A DNA stretch of 64,000 nt from Bacillota bacterium (GTDB lineage Bacteria > Bacillota > Clostridia > Clostridiales > Clostridiaceae): the NCBI GenBank assembly GCA_021781745.1, contig JAJXWH010000012.1, positions 48,749 through 112,748 of the forward strand, read 5' to 3'. Shown here piece after piece: positions 1 through 9,742 of this stretch (its first letter is position 1; each line of letters starts with the position of its first letter). The translations under genes were made by a program, and so were the position numbers. The notes under the pieces were generated by a model. The model was not told the origin of the DNA, ran no database searches, and was given only the letters and a program-made list of their open reading frames with translations.

Positions 1-831
1 AAAAATATTGGATTTGGTTTAAATTTACGCAAATTTGATAAGAAACTTATAGATAAAAGAACTAGAGAAGTTGCTAAAATATTAGATATTGAACATTTAC
101 TTAACCGTAAGCCTAAGGAACTTTCAGGAGGTCAAAGGCAGCGTGTAGCTTTAGGACGAGCTATGGTTCGTGAACCGTCTGTATTTCTTTTGGATGAACC
201 TCTTTCTAATTTAGATGCAAAGCTTCGTGCTGAAATGAGAGGTGAGATAACTAAGCTTCATAGAAGATTAGGTATTACATTCGTATATGTTACTCATGAC
301 CAAATAGAGGCTATGACTATGGGTGACAGAATTGTAGTTATGAAAGATGGATACATACAACAAATGGATACACCAATGGCTTTATATGAAACACCAAGCA
401 ATCAATTTGTTGCTGGATTTATTGGATCTCCACAAATGAATTTTATAGATTCTAAAATCGAAAGGAAAGAAAATAAGTATTATGTTAACTTTAATAAGTA
501 TAGTATTCTAATTCCTGAATTTAAGGGAGGAGAAGAAACCTTTGAATCATATGTAGGAAAAAATGTTGTTCTCGGAGTAAGACCGGAACATGTATATATC
601 GAGAAAGAAGCAGTAGAAAATCATAAGGATAGTGTAATTAATACTAAAGTAGTTCTTAATGAGTTAATGGGTGCAGAAGTATATTTACATGTTAATTGTG
701 ATGACAAAAAAATTACTTTACGTGCTTCAGCCAATACAACTTTAGAGCCAGAAGAATCAATTAATGTAGCTATTGATGAAGGCAAAATTCATTTATTTGA
801 TAAAGAAACAGGAATGACCATTTGTAATTAA
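1..831 (+). CDS. sugar ABC transporter ATP-binding protein (MsmK/UgpC/MalK type), 5'-truncated by window
   Basis: The frame is open from base 1, so the gene starts upstream of the window and only its C-terminal 276 codons are visible. Seen: the ABC signature LSGGQRQRVALGRA (bases 121-162), Walker B FLLDEP, D-loop SNLDAK, the switch histidine in VTHDQ, then a C-terminal regulatory domain of about 140 residues with GVRPEHV, typical of the MalK/UgpC (OB/TOBE) group. Such ATPases drive CUT1 oligosaccharide importers and are often shared between several of them. The next genes encode a YesL-like protein and then a binding protein and two permeases, so it probably powers that importer. The Walker A region lies outside the window. 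Family is sure; the partner is inferred. Confidence 0.93.
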   Translation, partial: KNIGFGLNLRKFDKKLIDKRTREVAKILDIEHLLNRKPKELSGGQRQRVALGRAMVREPSVFLLDEPLSNLDAKLRAEMRGEITKLHRRLGITFVYVTHDQIEAMTMGDRIVVMKDGYIQQMDTPMALYETPSNQFVAGFIGSPQMNFIDSKIERKENKYYVNFNKYSILIPEFKGGEETFESYVGKNVVLGVRPEHVYIEKEAVENHKDSVINTKVVLNELMGAEVYLHVNCDDKKITLRASANTTLEPEESINVAIDEGKIHLFDKETGMTICN

Positions 832-1083
832 TTTATAAGTAAAAGGAATGATTGTGGATATAATATAAACTAAAGAAATTAATAAAGTAGATTAATATTA
901 ATTTAATCAAGTTAAAGTCGTAATTTTGCAAAAGTTAATTAGTTTTTTAGTTAAAAAACTTAAAATAAATGATATAATATTAAGCGAAATTATGGCTTTA
1001 ATTTATATAAAGTTAGTTAATAAAATTTAAAAATAGAGTTACTGGTTAAGGAAAGTAGACGAATTATTTGTGGAGATGTGATT

Positions 1084-1788
1084 ATGAGATTTTTTTTATT
1101 TAATTACAATAAGGAAGGACCGGGGGTTTCTAAGGATGCACCGCCAAAAGAAGGATTAGCTTTATTTTGGGATATATTTGCACGTGAATTTACATCACTT
1201 ATTAAATTGAATCTGATTTTTATAGTTAGCTGTATTCCTATTATTACAATTGGTCCTGCAATTGGAGCTATGACATCTGTTACAATGAAGATGGTACAGG
1301 ATAAACCTTCTGATTTATATTATGATTTTAAAGAGGCATTTAAGAAGAATTGGAAATCATCTTTTCTTATTTGGATCTTATCAATTATATTATTAGCGCT
1401 GCTTGGGAAAGCGCTGGCATTTTGTATTGCGTCAGAAGCGTTAATTTATAATATAATAATTTCAATTTTGATTATAGCAGGTATACTAATAGGTATTTGG
1501 TTGATATACATATACCCAATGAGTGTAAGTATAGATTTACCCCTAAGGACGGTAGTTAAGAATTCGTTCTTACTAAGCCTTGCATATATTAAATACTCTT
1601 TTTTAACATTAATATTATGCATGGCATTAATTGAAGCAAGTATTATATTCCTTCCGTTCACTATACCAATTATGTTCTTTTTCACATTTTCATTTGTAAG
1701 TTTTTTAAGCAGCTTTTGTGCTTGGCATGGAATAAAGAAGCATATACTAAAGTTTTCGAATGATGAGGATGGAAACAATATGATATAA
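1084..1788 (+). CDS. YesL-like (DUF624) membrane protein
   Basis: A protein of 234 residues with a short N-terminal stretch (FNYNKEGPGV) followed by about five hydrophobic segments. The pattern FWDIFAREF...LNLIFIVSCIPIITIGPAIGAM is characteristic of the DUF624/YesL family, whose genes sit beside CUT1 sugar transporter genes in Firmicutes; its biochemical role is not established. A GTG at 1078 is also in frame, but GGAG at 1072-1075 is 8 nt from the ATG at 1084, so the ATG is preferred. It sits between the ATPase and the binding-protein gene. A membrane helper of the transporter is an inference from that position. Confidence 0.8.
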   Translation: MRFFLFNYNKEGPGVSKDAPPKEGLALFWDIFAREFTSLIKLNLIFIVSCIPIITIGPAIGAMTSVTMKMVQDKPSDLYYDFKEAFKKNWKSSFLIWILSIILLALLGKALAFCIASEALIYNIIISILIIAGILIGIWLIYIYPMSVSIDLPLRTVVKNSFLLSLAYIKYSFLTLILCMALIEASIIFLPFTIPIMFFFTFSFVSFLSSFCAWHGIKKHILKFSNDEDGNNMI

Positions 1789-1827
1789 CATAAGCATATA
1801 AAGACATGATATTTTTTGAAAAAGTAA

Positions 1828-1878
1828 TTGACAACGATTTAATAAAGAGATATACTAAAAATGGTTAAACGTTAACTT
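1828..1878 (+). promoter_or_regulatory. sigma-A promoter with LacI-type operator upstream of the sugar-binding lipoprotein
   Basis: TTGACA at 1828-1833, a 17-bp spacer and TATACT at 1851-1856 form a near-consensus promoter. Directly downstream, over the expected start site, lies GTTAAACGTTAAC (1864-1876), an inverted repeat GTTAA/TTAAC around ACG. Related sites occur upstream of the CE17-like esterase and, three times, upstream of the secreted mannanase. The position predicts repression by the LacI-family protein at 6572-7588 and release by a mannan-derived sugar. Confidence 0.7.
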
Positions 1879-1904
1879 AAAATTTAAGAAGAGGGGTATG
1901 AAAA

Positions 1905-3188
1905 ATGAAAATACGTAGACAATTAGCATTATTACTAGCGAGTGCAGTAGCTATTGGATCATTAACTGGTTGTGGTAGCAGCACTAGTTCATCAGGAAAA
2001 AGCGATGGAAAATCAGGTGGGACTATTACAGTTTTAACACATAGAACAGATATGGATGACGTATTCAAAAAATATAAAGCAGATTTTGAATCACAACACC
2101 CTGGAGTAACAGTTAATTTTGAATCATTAAATGATTACCAAAATACAATGAATACTAGAATGGGAACAGAAGACTATGGTGACGTTTTAATGCTTCCTGC
2201 AAACATAACTAAAAATCAATATAAAGATTATTATGAACCAATAGGAACTAGGGATGAACTTAAAGGTAAATATGATTTCCTTGACAATGCAGATGTAGAT
2301 GGAACTGTTTATGGTTTAGCAACTGGAGCTAATGCTAATGGTTTTCTTTACAATGAAAAGGTTTTTAAAGAAGCTGGAATTACAAAAACTCCAACAACAC
2401 CTGAGGAATTTATGGCTGATTTAAAAGCTATAAAAGAAAAGACGTCTGCAATTCCTTTATATACTAATTATAAAGATGATTGGGCATTAACTAACTGGAC
2501 AGCAGCGCAACTAGTTAACGCATCAGGTGATGTAGATTATCCAAATAAAATGATTTATGACAAAAATGTATTTGGACAAGGTCAACCTCTTTATACATCA
2601 TTAAAGATGTTAAATGATGCAGTGGCTAATAAATTAGTTGAGCAAGATCCTATGACAACAGATTGGGAAACTTCAAAGCAAATGATGGCTGATGGTAAAA
2701 TAGGTATAATGGCTTTAGGATCATGGGCGGTTGGTCAAATAAAGGCTAAATCTAAAACACCTGATGATATTAAATTTATGGCAACACCTATATCGCACGA
2801 TGGAAAACAAGTTATGCAAATTGCACCAGATTACATGATGGGTGTAAATGTCCATAGTAAAAATAAAGAAGTTGCAAAAGAATTTGTAAAATATTTCGTG
2901 GAAAAATATCCAAACGATTCTAATATGGTTTCTTCACTTGTAGGGGCAAAATTACCTGACTTCTTATCAGGATCAGGTGCAACATTAGTACAACAAAAAA
3001 TGGGTACTACGCAAATGGCTACTGATTTAGATAAAGTACAAAAAGAATCATTAATTAACCTTAACGATAGCAAATGGGTTAAAACTGTTATTGAAATTGG
3101 ATTAGGTAATGGTAAGCAAACTTTTGATGAATATATGGCTTCATTAAATAAGAGTTGGGCTACTGGAGTAGACTCAATCGGTAAATAG
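1905..3188 (+). CDS. extracellular sugar-binding lipoprotein of CUT1 ABC importer
   Basis: This 427-residue family 1 solute-binding protein has a basic N-terminus, a hydrophobic core and the lipobox LTGC with the lipidated cysteine at residue 23, then a Ser/Gly-rich linker. The mature part starts with GGTITVLTHRTDMDDVFKKY and continues as a typical periplasmic-type binding fold rich in aromatic residues. It would be anchored to the outer face of the membrane and deliver oligosaccharide to the permeases encoded directly downstream. GAGGGG at 1891-1896 fixes the start at 1905. The GH130 phosphorylase three genes on, and the LacI-type operator in its promoter, suggest manno-oligosaccharides as ligand; this is inference. 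Confidence 0.93.
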   Translation: MKIRRQLALLLASAVAIGSLTGCGSSTSSSGKSDGKSGGTITVLTHRTDMDDVFKKYKADFESQHPGVTVNFESLNDYQNTMNTRMGTEDYGDVLMLPANITKNQYKDYYEPIGTRDELKGKYDFLDNADVDGTVYGLATGANANGFLYNEKVFKEAGITKTPTTPEEFMADLKAIKEKTSAIPLYTNYKDDWALTNWTAAQLVNASGDVDYPNKMIYDKNVFGQGQPLYTSLKMLNDAVANKLVEQDPMTTDWETSKQMMADGKIGIMALGSWAVGQIKAKSKTPDDIKFMATPISHDGKQVMQIAPDYMMGVNVHSKNKEVAKEFVKYFVEKYPNDSNMVSSLVGAKLPDFLSGSGATLVQQKMGTTQMATDLDKVQKESLINLNDSKWVKTVIEIGLGNGKQTFDEYMASLNKSWATGVDSIGK

Positions 3189-3211
3189 TTTTATGTAATT
3201 GTGTGATTGTT

Positions 3212-3248
3212 AAAAGGCGATATTAATTGTGTATGGATATCGCCTTTT
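3212..3248 (+). terminator. stem-loop between binding-protein and permease genes
   Basis: A perfect 12-bp stem (3212-3223 with 3237-3248, arms containing AAGGCGATAT and ATATCGCCTT) with a 13-nt loop, ending in TTTT. No new promoter is evident before the permease gene 26 bp on, so it probably allows partial read-through or protects the 3' end. That would give more binding protein than permease, a common arrangement in ABC operons. Confidence 0.7.
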
Positions 3249-3274
3249 CAAATTAAGAGTAAAGGAGTGTTAAT

Positions 3275-4219
3275 ATGACAACAAATGCTGAAACAAATAC
3301 ACAAGTAACAGCTGGCACTAATAATTCAAAGAATAAACTTAGTTTCTCTTCATTACCTTATAAGAAGCAAAAGATTATAATTTCAGTATTATTTTTAATG
3401 GTACCAGTAACTTTATTGGTTGTATTTACCTATTTGCCAGCAATAGCAATGGCTGGATATAGTTTCACTGATTGGGATGGTATTACTAAGACTAAAGATT
3501 TTGTAGGTCTAAAAAATTATAAGCTTATAATGAGTGATATTAAATATTTCACACCACTGTTTGTAAGTTTTTATTACTTCGTTGCATCCTTTATTCAAAT
3601 TGGATTAGGTATTATAATAGCATATCTAGTTTCTTTTGGATGTAAATTTTCAAATTTATTTAAAGGTGTATACTTCTTTCCATCATTAATAAATAGTGTT
3701 GCTATAAGTTTTGTATTCGTATTTTTCTTCCAACCGGATAGTACTTTAGATACTGTACTAAAGATGCTTGGATTAGGAGGATTTATACACTATTGGTTAC
3801 AAGACCAAGGAATCATTAATATATCATTGGCTTTTGTTTCAGTATGGAGATATATTGGGTATAATATTGTAATGTTCTCAGCAGCGATGGCTTCTATTTC
3901 ATCAGATATCTTGGAAGCAGCAAGAGTAGATGGAGCTAACAAATTACAACAGTTAAGGTATATAATAATCCCAGGTATTTCAACAATTCTAGGATTACAA
4001 TTATTCTTATCCCTTACTGGAGCATTATCAGCATTTGAAACACCATATATTATGACTGGCGGTGGAAATGGAAGTATGACTTTCATAATTCAAACTGTAC
4101 AATATGCATTCCAAAATCATAGAGTTGGACTTGCTTCAGCAATGGCAATGGTATTATTGGCAATGTGTATAATTATCACTAGCATACAAAATGCAGTTAT
4201 GAAAAAGAAAGGAATGTAA
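3275..4219 (+). CDS. CUT1 sugar ABC transporter permease (MalF type)
   Basis: A 314-residue integral membrane protein with six main hydrophobic segments after a polar N-terminal tail of about 30 residues. The EAA loop that contacts the ATPase is visible near residues 213-232 (EAARVDGANKLQQLRYIIIP), as usual for MalF/LacF-type permeases. AAAGGAG precedes the ATG at 3275. It pairs with the permease encoded 4 bp downstream to form the membrane channel of the importer whose lipoprotein is encoded just upstream. Confidence 0.93.
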   Translation: MTTNAETNTQVTAGTNNSKNKLSFSSLPYKKQKIIISVLFLMVPVTLLVVFTYLPAIAMAGYSFTDWDGITKTKDFVGLKNYKLIMSDIKYFTPLFVSFYYFVASFIQIGLGIIIAYLVSFGCKFSNLFKGVYFFPSLINSVAISFVFVFFFQPDSTLDTVLKMLGLGGFIHYWLQDQGIINISLAFVSVWRYIGYNIVMFSAAMASISSDILEAARVDGANKLQQLRYIIIPGISTILGLQLFLSLTGALSAFETPYIMTGGGNGSMTFIIQTVQYAFQNHRVGLASAMAMVLLAMCIIITSIQNAVMKKKGM

Positions 4220-4223
4220 GAGT

Positions 4224-5072
4224 ATGAAAGCAAAAAAAATGAGTGGAAAAGAACTAGTTTATGAAGTAATTAAATATGCTGTCTTAATCTTTTTTGTACT
4301 AGTATTTATCATTCCTCTCTTAAGTGTATTTTTTACAGCCTTTAAGACAGGAGCTGAATATACTACAACAAGTCCACTAGCATTACCTAAGTCTTTTCTG
4401 AATTTTGATAATTTTAAACAAGTATTTGATAAAGGAAATATGGTTAATGGTTTTAAGAATACATTAATTATTTTAGTATTTTCATTAATAGGTTCCATAC
4501 TTACTGGATCTATGGCTGCATATATATTTAGTAGATTTAAGACAAAATTCAGTAAATTTATTAATGGATTATTCTTAGTTGCGGTAATGATTCCAGGAAT
4601 AGCAACACAAGTTGCAACATTCCAAATAGTAGATGCGCTAGGTTTATTTAATACTAGATTAGCTCCGATTATTTTATATTGTGGTACAGATATAATGACT
4701 ATATATATTTTCCTACAATTCTTAGAGAATATTTCGGTTTCGTTAGATGAATCTGCAATCATTGATGGCGCTAACTATTTTCAAATTTATTATAAAATTA
4801 TTCTTCCGTTACTCTCTCCAGCAATTGTAACTGTTTTAATTACAAAAGGTGTTGGTGTTTATAATGACTTTTATACTCCATTTTTATATACGCCAAATTC
4901 AGACTTATTAACGCTTTCAACAACATTATTTAAGTTTAAAGGGCCGTTTGGTGCTCATTGGGAAATAATATGTGCTGGTATAGTTCTTATTATGATTCCA
5001 ACCTTCGTTGTATTTACTACATTACAAAAACATATTTATAGCGGGTTAGTATCAGGGTCAGTAAAAGAGTAA
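4224..5072 (+). CDS. CUT1 sugar ABC transporter permease (MalG type)
   Basis: A 282-residue MalG-type permease with six predicted membrane segments and the EAA loop DESAIIDGANYFQIYYKIILP around residues 175-195. It starts 4 bp after the MalF-type gene ends, with its ribosome binding site inside the end of that gene, so the two are translated together. It completes the importer. The next gene, GH130 phosphorylase, follows after 135 bp and appears to be in the same transcription unit because no terminator separates them. Confidence 0.93.
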   Translation: MKAKKMSGKELVYEVIKYAVLIFFVLVFIIPLLSVFFTAFKTGAEYTTTSPLALPKSFLNFDNFKQVFDKGNMVNGFKNTLIILVFSLIGSILTGSMAAYIFSRFKTKFSKFINGLFLVAVMIPGIATQVATFQIVDALGLFNTRLAPIILYCGTDIMTIYIFLQFLENISVSLDESAIIDGANYFQIYYKIILPLLSPAIVTVLITKGVGVYNDFYTPFLYTPNSDLLTLSTTLFKFKGPFGAHWEIICAGIVLIMIPTFVVFTTLQKHIYSGLVSGSVKE

Positions 5073-5207
5073 TTAAAAACTATCGTAATAAGATTGACAA
5101 CAATTAAAACTAAATTAATTAATTTAGCATTAATAATAAAAAATGTAGTAAGAAATATTATAGAATTATATATTTTATTGGATATTTCTTTGGAAAGGTG
5201 AATTAAT

Positions 5208-6224
5208 ATGAGTAAAATTTTAGGTGCAAACTTACCAAACATTCCATGGCAAGAAAAGCCAGCTGATTTTAATGGTCCAATATGGAGATATACTGAAAAC
5301 CCAGTTATAGGAAGAAATCCTGTAGAAGGAGTAGCAAGAATTTTTAATAGTGCAGTTATGCCTTATGGAGATGAATTTATAGGAGTATTTCGTGGTGAAA
5401 CTATAAATGGAAGGCCACACATTTATTTAGGTCATAGTAAGGATGCTATTAATTGGGAATTTGAAAAAGAAAAAATTAAATTTGTGGATGAAGATGGTAA
5501 AGATTATCAACCACTTTATGCATATGATCCAAGATTATTAAAAATTGAAGACACATACTATATAATTTGGTGTGGTGATTTTGATGGAGCTGCTATTGGT
5601 ATAGCTAAAACAACTGATTTTAAGACATTTACAAGATTAGAAAATCCATTCCTACCATTTAACCGTAATGGTGTTCTATTCCCTAAGAAAATTGATGGGA
5701 AATTTGTTATGTTATCTAGACCTAGCGATAACGGACATACACCATTTGGAGATGTTTTCTTAAGTAAAAGTCCTGATTTAAAATATTGGGGAGAACATAG
5801 AATAGTAATGCAAAAAGGTGGATCAGGATGGTGGCAATCAATAAAGATTGGCTGTGGACCTGCACCAATTGAAACCGATGAAGGATGGTTAATGTTCTAT
5901 CATGGTGTTACAGGAACTTGTAATGGTCTTGTTTATTCTATGAGTGCTGCAATCCTAGATAAAGAATGTCCATCAAAAGTATTATATAGAGCAGGTAGTA
6001 TAATGTTAACACCAGAAGAATGGTATGAAGAACGTGGCTTTGTTCCAAATGTTGTTTTCCCATGTGCAGCATTAACTGATGCTGAAACAGGAAGAATTGC
6101 TATTTATTATGGTGCTGCAGATACTTATGTAGGCTTAGCATACACTACAATTGATGAAACTGTAAAGTTTATAAAAGAACATAATGAACTTGGAGCTATA
6201 GATGGCGAAGAGGGAAGGCTATAG
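5208..6224 (+). CDS. GH130 beta-1,4-mannoside phosphorylase
   Basis: A 338-residue five-bladed propeller enzyme of family GH130. Seen: the motif YDPRL with the probable proton donor Asp107, the phosphate-site region NRNGVLFP, GPAPIETDEGWLMFYHG and YYGAADT near the C-terminus. GH130 enzymes cleave beta-mannosides with phosphate to give alpha-mannose-1-phosphate. The length is closer to subfamily 2 (manno-oligosaccharide phosphorylase, about 330 residues) than to subfamily 1 (mannosyl-glucose phosphorylase, about 390). It has no signal peptide and follows importer genes, which fits intracellular phosphorolysis. No mannobiose 2-epimerase gene is visible nearby, consistent with a subfamily that acts directly on manno-oligosaccharides. 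Subfamily is inference. Confidence 0.88.
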   Translation: MSKILGANLPNIPWQEKPADFNGPIWRYTENPVIGRNPVEGVARIFNSAVMPYGDEFIGVFRGETINGRPHIYLGHSKDAINWEFEKEKIKFVDEDGKDYQPLYAYDPRLLKIEDTYYIIWCGDFDGAAIGIAKTTDFKTFTRLENPFLPFNRNGVLFPKKIDGKFVMLSRPSDNGHTPFGDVFLSKSPDLKYWGEHRIVMQKGGSGWWQSIKIGCGPAPIETDEGWLMFYHGVTGTCNGLVYSMSAAILDKECPSKVLYRAGSIMLTPEEWYEERGFVPNVVFPCAALTDAETGRIAIYYGAADTYVGLAYTTIDETVKFIKEHNELGAIDGEEGRL

Positions 6225-6296
6225 TATATTAATGTGCATTACCTAATCGTTAACTTTAATATATAAAGGTTGGATATAATAAAGCCAAATTTATTA

Positions 6297-6364
6297 AGCT
6301 GTATTTTAGCTAAATTTTCAAACTCTTTTGAGGTATAATTTATAGCAAAATACGGCTTTTTATT
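6297..6364 (+). terminator. rho-independent terminator after GH130 gene; remainder of the 6225-6571 gap
   Basis: Arms at 6297-6308 (AAGCTGTATTTT) and 6347-6358 (AAAATACGGCTT) pair around a long loop and run into TTTTTATT. It ends the importer-GH130 operon. The gap 6225-6571 also holds a half-operator-like TAATCGTTAAC at 6244-6254 just after the GH130 stop. The rest is AT-rich sequence with no clear gene, presumably including the promoter of the LacI gene. Confidence 0.6.
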
Positions 6365-6571
6365 ATATAATTATTAGATAGAGATGTAATATTATGCAAT
6401 GAAAATAGTTATTTTTTAAATATAGTTGTTTAAACTTACAAATTTCATACGATAAGCTTAGTTTAATCTAAATATTAATGCATTCTAGTAACATATTGTG
6501 TTATTATAATTATTGAACTTAAACATAGCATCTATCATTGATTTACGTATAACAAGAAGGGAATGAATAAT

Positions 6572-7588
6572 ATGGCAAAAGCAATTAAACTTGCTGATAT
6601 TGCTGAAGTTTTAAACGTAAGTAAAGTAACAGTTTCTAAAGCTCTTTCCGATAAAGAGGGAGTAAGTGATGAACTAAGAGATAAGATAAAGAAAGTAGCA
6701 GCTGAAATGGGATATCGTCAAAATTCCATAGCGAGGTCTTTACGAGATGGCTATACTTATAATATAGGGGTATTAATTCCCGAAGGTTATGTTGAAATGT
6801 ATCATTCTTTTTATTGGGAATTGTATCAAAATGTACTAAATGCGCTGACGAAAAAATCATATTACGGAATTATGGAAATCATAAGCAAAGATGATGAAAA
6901 TAATAGAGTGATTCCGAGGATGATACAAGATAGTAAAATAGATGGAATAATTGTTATGGGAGAGTTAAGGAAAGAGTATATAGAATATATTAACAATCTT
7001 GGAGATGTTCCTTTAGTGTTACTAGATACATATGATAAGCATAGCGACTATGACACAGTGACTTCTGACAATTATTATGGAATGTATTTATTAACCGACT
7101 ATCTAATTGAAATGGGGCATAAAGATGTTATTTTTGTAGGAAATCCTCATGCTACCAGCAGTATTCAAGACCGTTTTTTGGGTTTTGCTAAAGCTTTGCT
7201 TGAAAATAATATTGAATATTCGCCTAATATGTATATTGCAGATAGAGAAGTCGGCAAGAAGGAATTAAATTTTGAGCTGCCAGAAAAAATGCCAAGCGCC
7301 TTTGCATGTAATTGTGATTCGGTAGCATATCTGTTAATTAAAAAATTACAGGATAAAGGGTATCGTATACCAGAAGATGTTTCTGTAGTTGGATTTGATA
7401 ATTATTTGATGACAGAGTTATCTGATTTAGGTATTACAACTTTTGAGGTAGATATGAAAACGATGGCTGAAACGGCTGTAGAGGCTATAATCAAAAAAAT
7501 ATACAAAGTTGACTACAAGCCTGCACGAAGAGTTGTAAGTGGAAAAATTGTTATAAAAGATACTGTTAAAAATTTAAATAAGAATTAA
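6572..7588 (+). CDS. LacI-family transcriptional regulator, probable mannan-locus repressor
   Basis: A 338-residue LacI/GalR protein. The N-terminal helix-turn-helix is clear (KLADIAEVLNVSKVTVSKALSDKEGV) with the hinge-region pattern MGYRQNSIARSLRDG. The rest is a periplasmic-binding-protein-like effector domain with IDGIIVMGE and VSVVGFDNY. An ATG at 6563 is in frame but only 1 nt from the GAAGGG ribosome site; the ATG at 6572 is 10 nt away and chosen. It directly follows the importer operon and its divergent palindromic sites (TTAAMCGTTAA-like) lie at 1864, 10769, 23687, 24075 and 24136, so it probably controls uptake, esterase and mannanase genes. Link of protein to site is inferred. Confidence 0.9.
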   Translation: MAKAIKLADIAEVLNVSKVTVSKALSDKEGVSDELRDKIKKVAAEMGYRQNSIARSLRDGYTYNIGVLIPEGYVEMYHSFYWELYQNVLNALTKKSYYGIMEIISKDDENNRVIPRMIQDSKIDGIIVMGELRKEYIEYINNLGDVPLVLLDTYDKHSDYDTVTSDNYYGMYLLTDYLIEMGHKDVIFVGNPHATSSIQDRFLGFAKALLENNIEYSPNMYIADREVGKKELNFELPEKMPSAFACNCDSVAYLLIKKLQDKGYRIPEDVSVVGFDNYLMTELSDLGITTFEVDMKTMAETAVEAIIKKIYKVDYKPARRVVSGKIVIKDTVKNLNKN

Positions 7589-7618
7589 CAAGGTAGTTTT
7601 TGATTAAACTACCTTGTT
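7587..7618. terminator. terminator between convergent LacI and chemoreceptor genes
   Basis: A perfect 13-bp stem, AACAAGGTAGTTT at 7587-7599 with its complement at 7606-7618, starts inside the LacI stop codon region. It can act on the plus strand; the T tract is short. Confidence 0.6.
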
Positions 7619-7658
7619 AATAGTTAGTTTGAAAATTAATATTGAGTTATTATAGTTA

Positions 7659-7694
7659 TATCGTAGATGGATTTTTATTAATCTATCTACGATA
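7659..7694. repeat. 14-bp inverted repeat 3' of the chemoreceptor gene
   Basis: TATCGTAGATGGAT (7659-7672) pairs with ATCTATCTACGATA (7681-7694) with a single G-U pair and an 8-nt loop. It lies 22 bp beyond the chemoreceptor stop on the minus strand and probably serves as its 3' stabiliser or terminator, though no clear T run follows. Confidence 0.5.
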
Positions 7695-7715
7695 CGTTTG
7701 TATATTGATTTAAAC

Positions 7716-9491
7716 TTAAGATTTAAGTTTAAATCTATGAAGCATTATATTTAAAGTCTCAGCTTGGGCTGTTAGTTCCTCGCTAGATGCTGCACTTTCT
7801 TCAGCTATTGCTGAATTTGATTGAACAACATCAGATATTTTTAATATACCATCATGTACTTGATTTATAGAATCAGCTTGGTTTTTTGATTCATATGTAA
7901 TATTAGATATTAATTCAGTCACATTATTTACGCTGTTTACAAGTTCTCCTAAGGTTTTTGCGGTATCATTAGCTAAGTTTCGGCCTCTATTTACTGCGTT
8001 AATAGAATCTCCAATTAATAATGATGTTTGTTTTGCTGCATCAGCACTTTGGAAGGAAAGTTTTCTTACCTCATCTGCTACGACAGAAAAACCTTTTCCG
8101 GCTTCGCCTGCTCTTGCAGCCTCTATTGCTGCGTTTAATGCAAGTAAATTTGTTTCAGTTGCTATGTCAGTGATTGCTTTAATAATATTATTGATATCTT
8201 TAGAGGATTTCTCGATATCATCCATAGCACGTAACATTTCATTCATCTGAGAGTTACTATCCATAATACTTTTAACTAAATTCATAGTAATTAAATTAGT
8301 ATTATCTGCATTTACAACAGTATTGTGGACTTGAGCGTTAAGTCTATTTATGGAAGCAGATAAGCCTTCAATTGAAGCAGCTTGTTCTGTTGCACCCTCA
8401 GATATAACTTGAGAGGTACTGGAAACCTGACTGGCTCCACTGTTAACTTGGTAGGTTGCTTCTTTAATCTCTAGAAATATGTTGCTTAAAGATTGTACAA
8501 TATCATCCAATGAATCTTTTATTTCAACAAAATTGCCTTTATAATCTTCTTTTGTATAAACATCAAAATTACCTTGAGAAATGCTGCTTAAAACTGTAGA
8601 AATTTCAGTAATATAATTTTTTAAGGTATTAATCATTAGAGAAAATGAAGATGCTAATTCTCCAATTTCATCATTTGAATTGACCTGTATAGAAACATCC
8701 AAATTACCATTTGCCATTTTTTCTGCCACGGTTTTCATATTATCAATAGGATTACTTATTAATTTAGTAATGTACTTAGCTAGAGATAAACTAAGAATAA
8801 GTGAAAAGATTATGCTAAGAATAACAATGCCTATACTAACATATTTAAATATGGTTAACTTATTAGATAGTGCATTACAGGTGTTTATTTTAGTTTGTAA
8901 TAATAGTTGAATGTCATCACTGATTTGATTCATTATAGGTGTACCATCTGTTATAAATACATTTAAGCCTTCATCCTTGAAATTCCCCATTCCTTTTGCT
9001 ACCACAGTATCTCTGACCTGTTTATATTTTACTAAATTAACTTTTATTCTATCCAGTGTTTTTTTTTCTTCAGGAGTCGTTGTATATACTGATACTGTCT
9101 TTATTAAAGTATCAATGTTAGCTAAAGAAGTGACAAGGGATTCTTGAGCAGCTTTTTGTTCATTTGAATCATTTAAAAATAAAATGTCCCTTACTAATGA
9201 ATTTGATTTTTCTATTTCAATACCGAGTTTTCCTATATCACCTTGAGAAAAACCATAATTTATTAATGCATTGTTATAATTGTTAGTTATACTTTGTAAA
9301 AATGTTAATCCTATTACCCCAGACATAATTCCAATAAATGATATGAGCATAAGGGAGTAATATAATTTTTTTCTTAGTGGTAAATTCTTAAAGCCCTCAT
9401 TTATTTTACTTACATTTAGTTTTTTAATATTTCTAAGATTTCTCGGACTTGTTTTTTTTCTCTTAAATAAATCTATTTTTTTTACTTTCAT
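7716..9491 (-). CDS. methyl-accepting chemotaxis protein
   Basis: A chemoreceptor of 591 residues. Order: basic N-terminus, membrane segment near residues 43-67, an extracellular four-helix-type sensor of about 145 residues, a second membrane segment near 215-240, a HAMP domain, and a long cytoplasmic signalling domain with the hairpin tip motif [21 protein letters not shown] and EVRKLS. It would signal to CheA/CheW. A GTG at 9503 is in frame, but AAGGAG overlaps it and serves the ATG at 9491 better. It stands alone on the minus strand between mannan genes; a role in taxis to plant polysaccharide products is possible but only inferred from position. Confidence 0.95.
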   Translation of the reverse strand: MKVKKIDLFKRKKTSPRNLRNIKKLNVSKINEGFKNLPLRKKLYYSLMLISFIGIMSGVIGLTFLQSITNNYNNALINYGFSQGDIGKLGIEIEKSNSLVRDILFLNDSNEQKAAQESLVTSLANIDTLIKTVSVYTTTPEEKKTLDRIKVNLVKYKQVRDTVVAKGMGNFKDEGLNVFITDGTPIMNQISDDIQLLLQTKINTCNALSNKLTIFKYVSIGIVILSIIFSLILSLSLAKYITKLISNPIDNMKTVAEKMANGNLDVSIQVNSNDEIGELASSFSLMINTLKNYITEISTVLSSISQGNFDVYTKEDYKGNFVEIKDSLDDIVQSLSNIFLEIKEATYQVNSGASQVSSTSQVISEGATEQAASIEGLSASINRLNAQVHNTVVNADNTNLITMNLVKSIMDSNSQMNEMLRAMDDIEKSSKDINNIIKAITDIATETNLLALNAAIEAARAGEAGKGFSVVADEVRKLSFQSADAAKQTSLLIGDSINAVNRGRNLANDTAKTLGELVNSVNNVTELISNITYESKNQADSINQVHDGILKISDVVQSNSAIAEESAASSEELTAQAETLNIMLHRFKLKS

Positions 9492-9742
9492 ATGTGCTGT
9501 CACTCCTTATTTTTTTCAATGTTCTATGCAACTTTTTATGATGTCAAATCCTTAAGTAATAATTATAATAAAAACAGTTAATAAGTTAAAAAATGAGTTA
9601 TCGATTACTTTAATAATAAAATAATACCACATTTATGCAAATGATTACAAGAGTATCTTTAAAAATGTATTATCATTAATAAAAATTAGTATATATATAT
9701 TGTTTTGTAAGATATAATATTTTAATTCAAGTTGGGATAATA

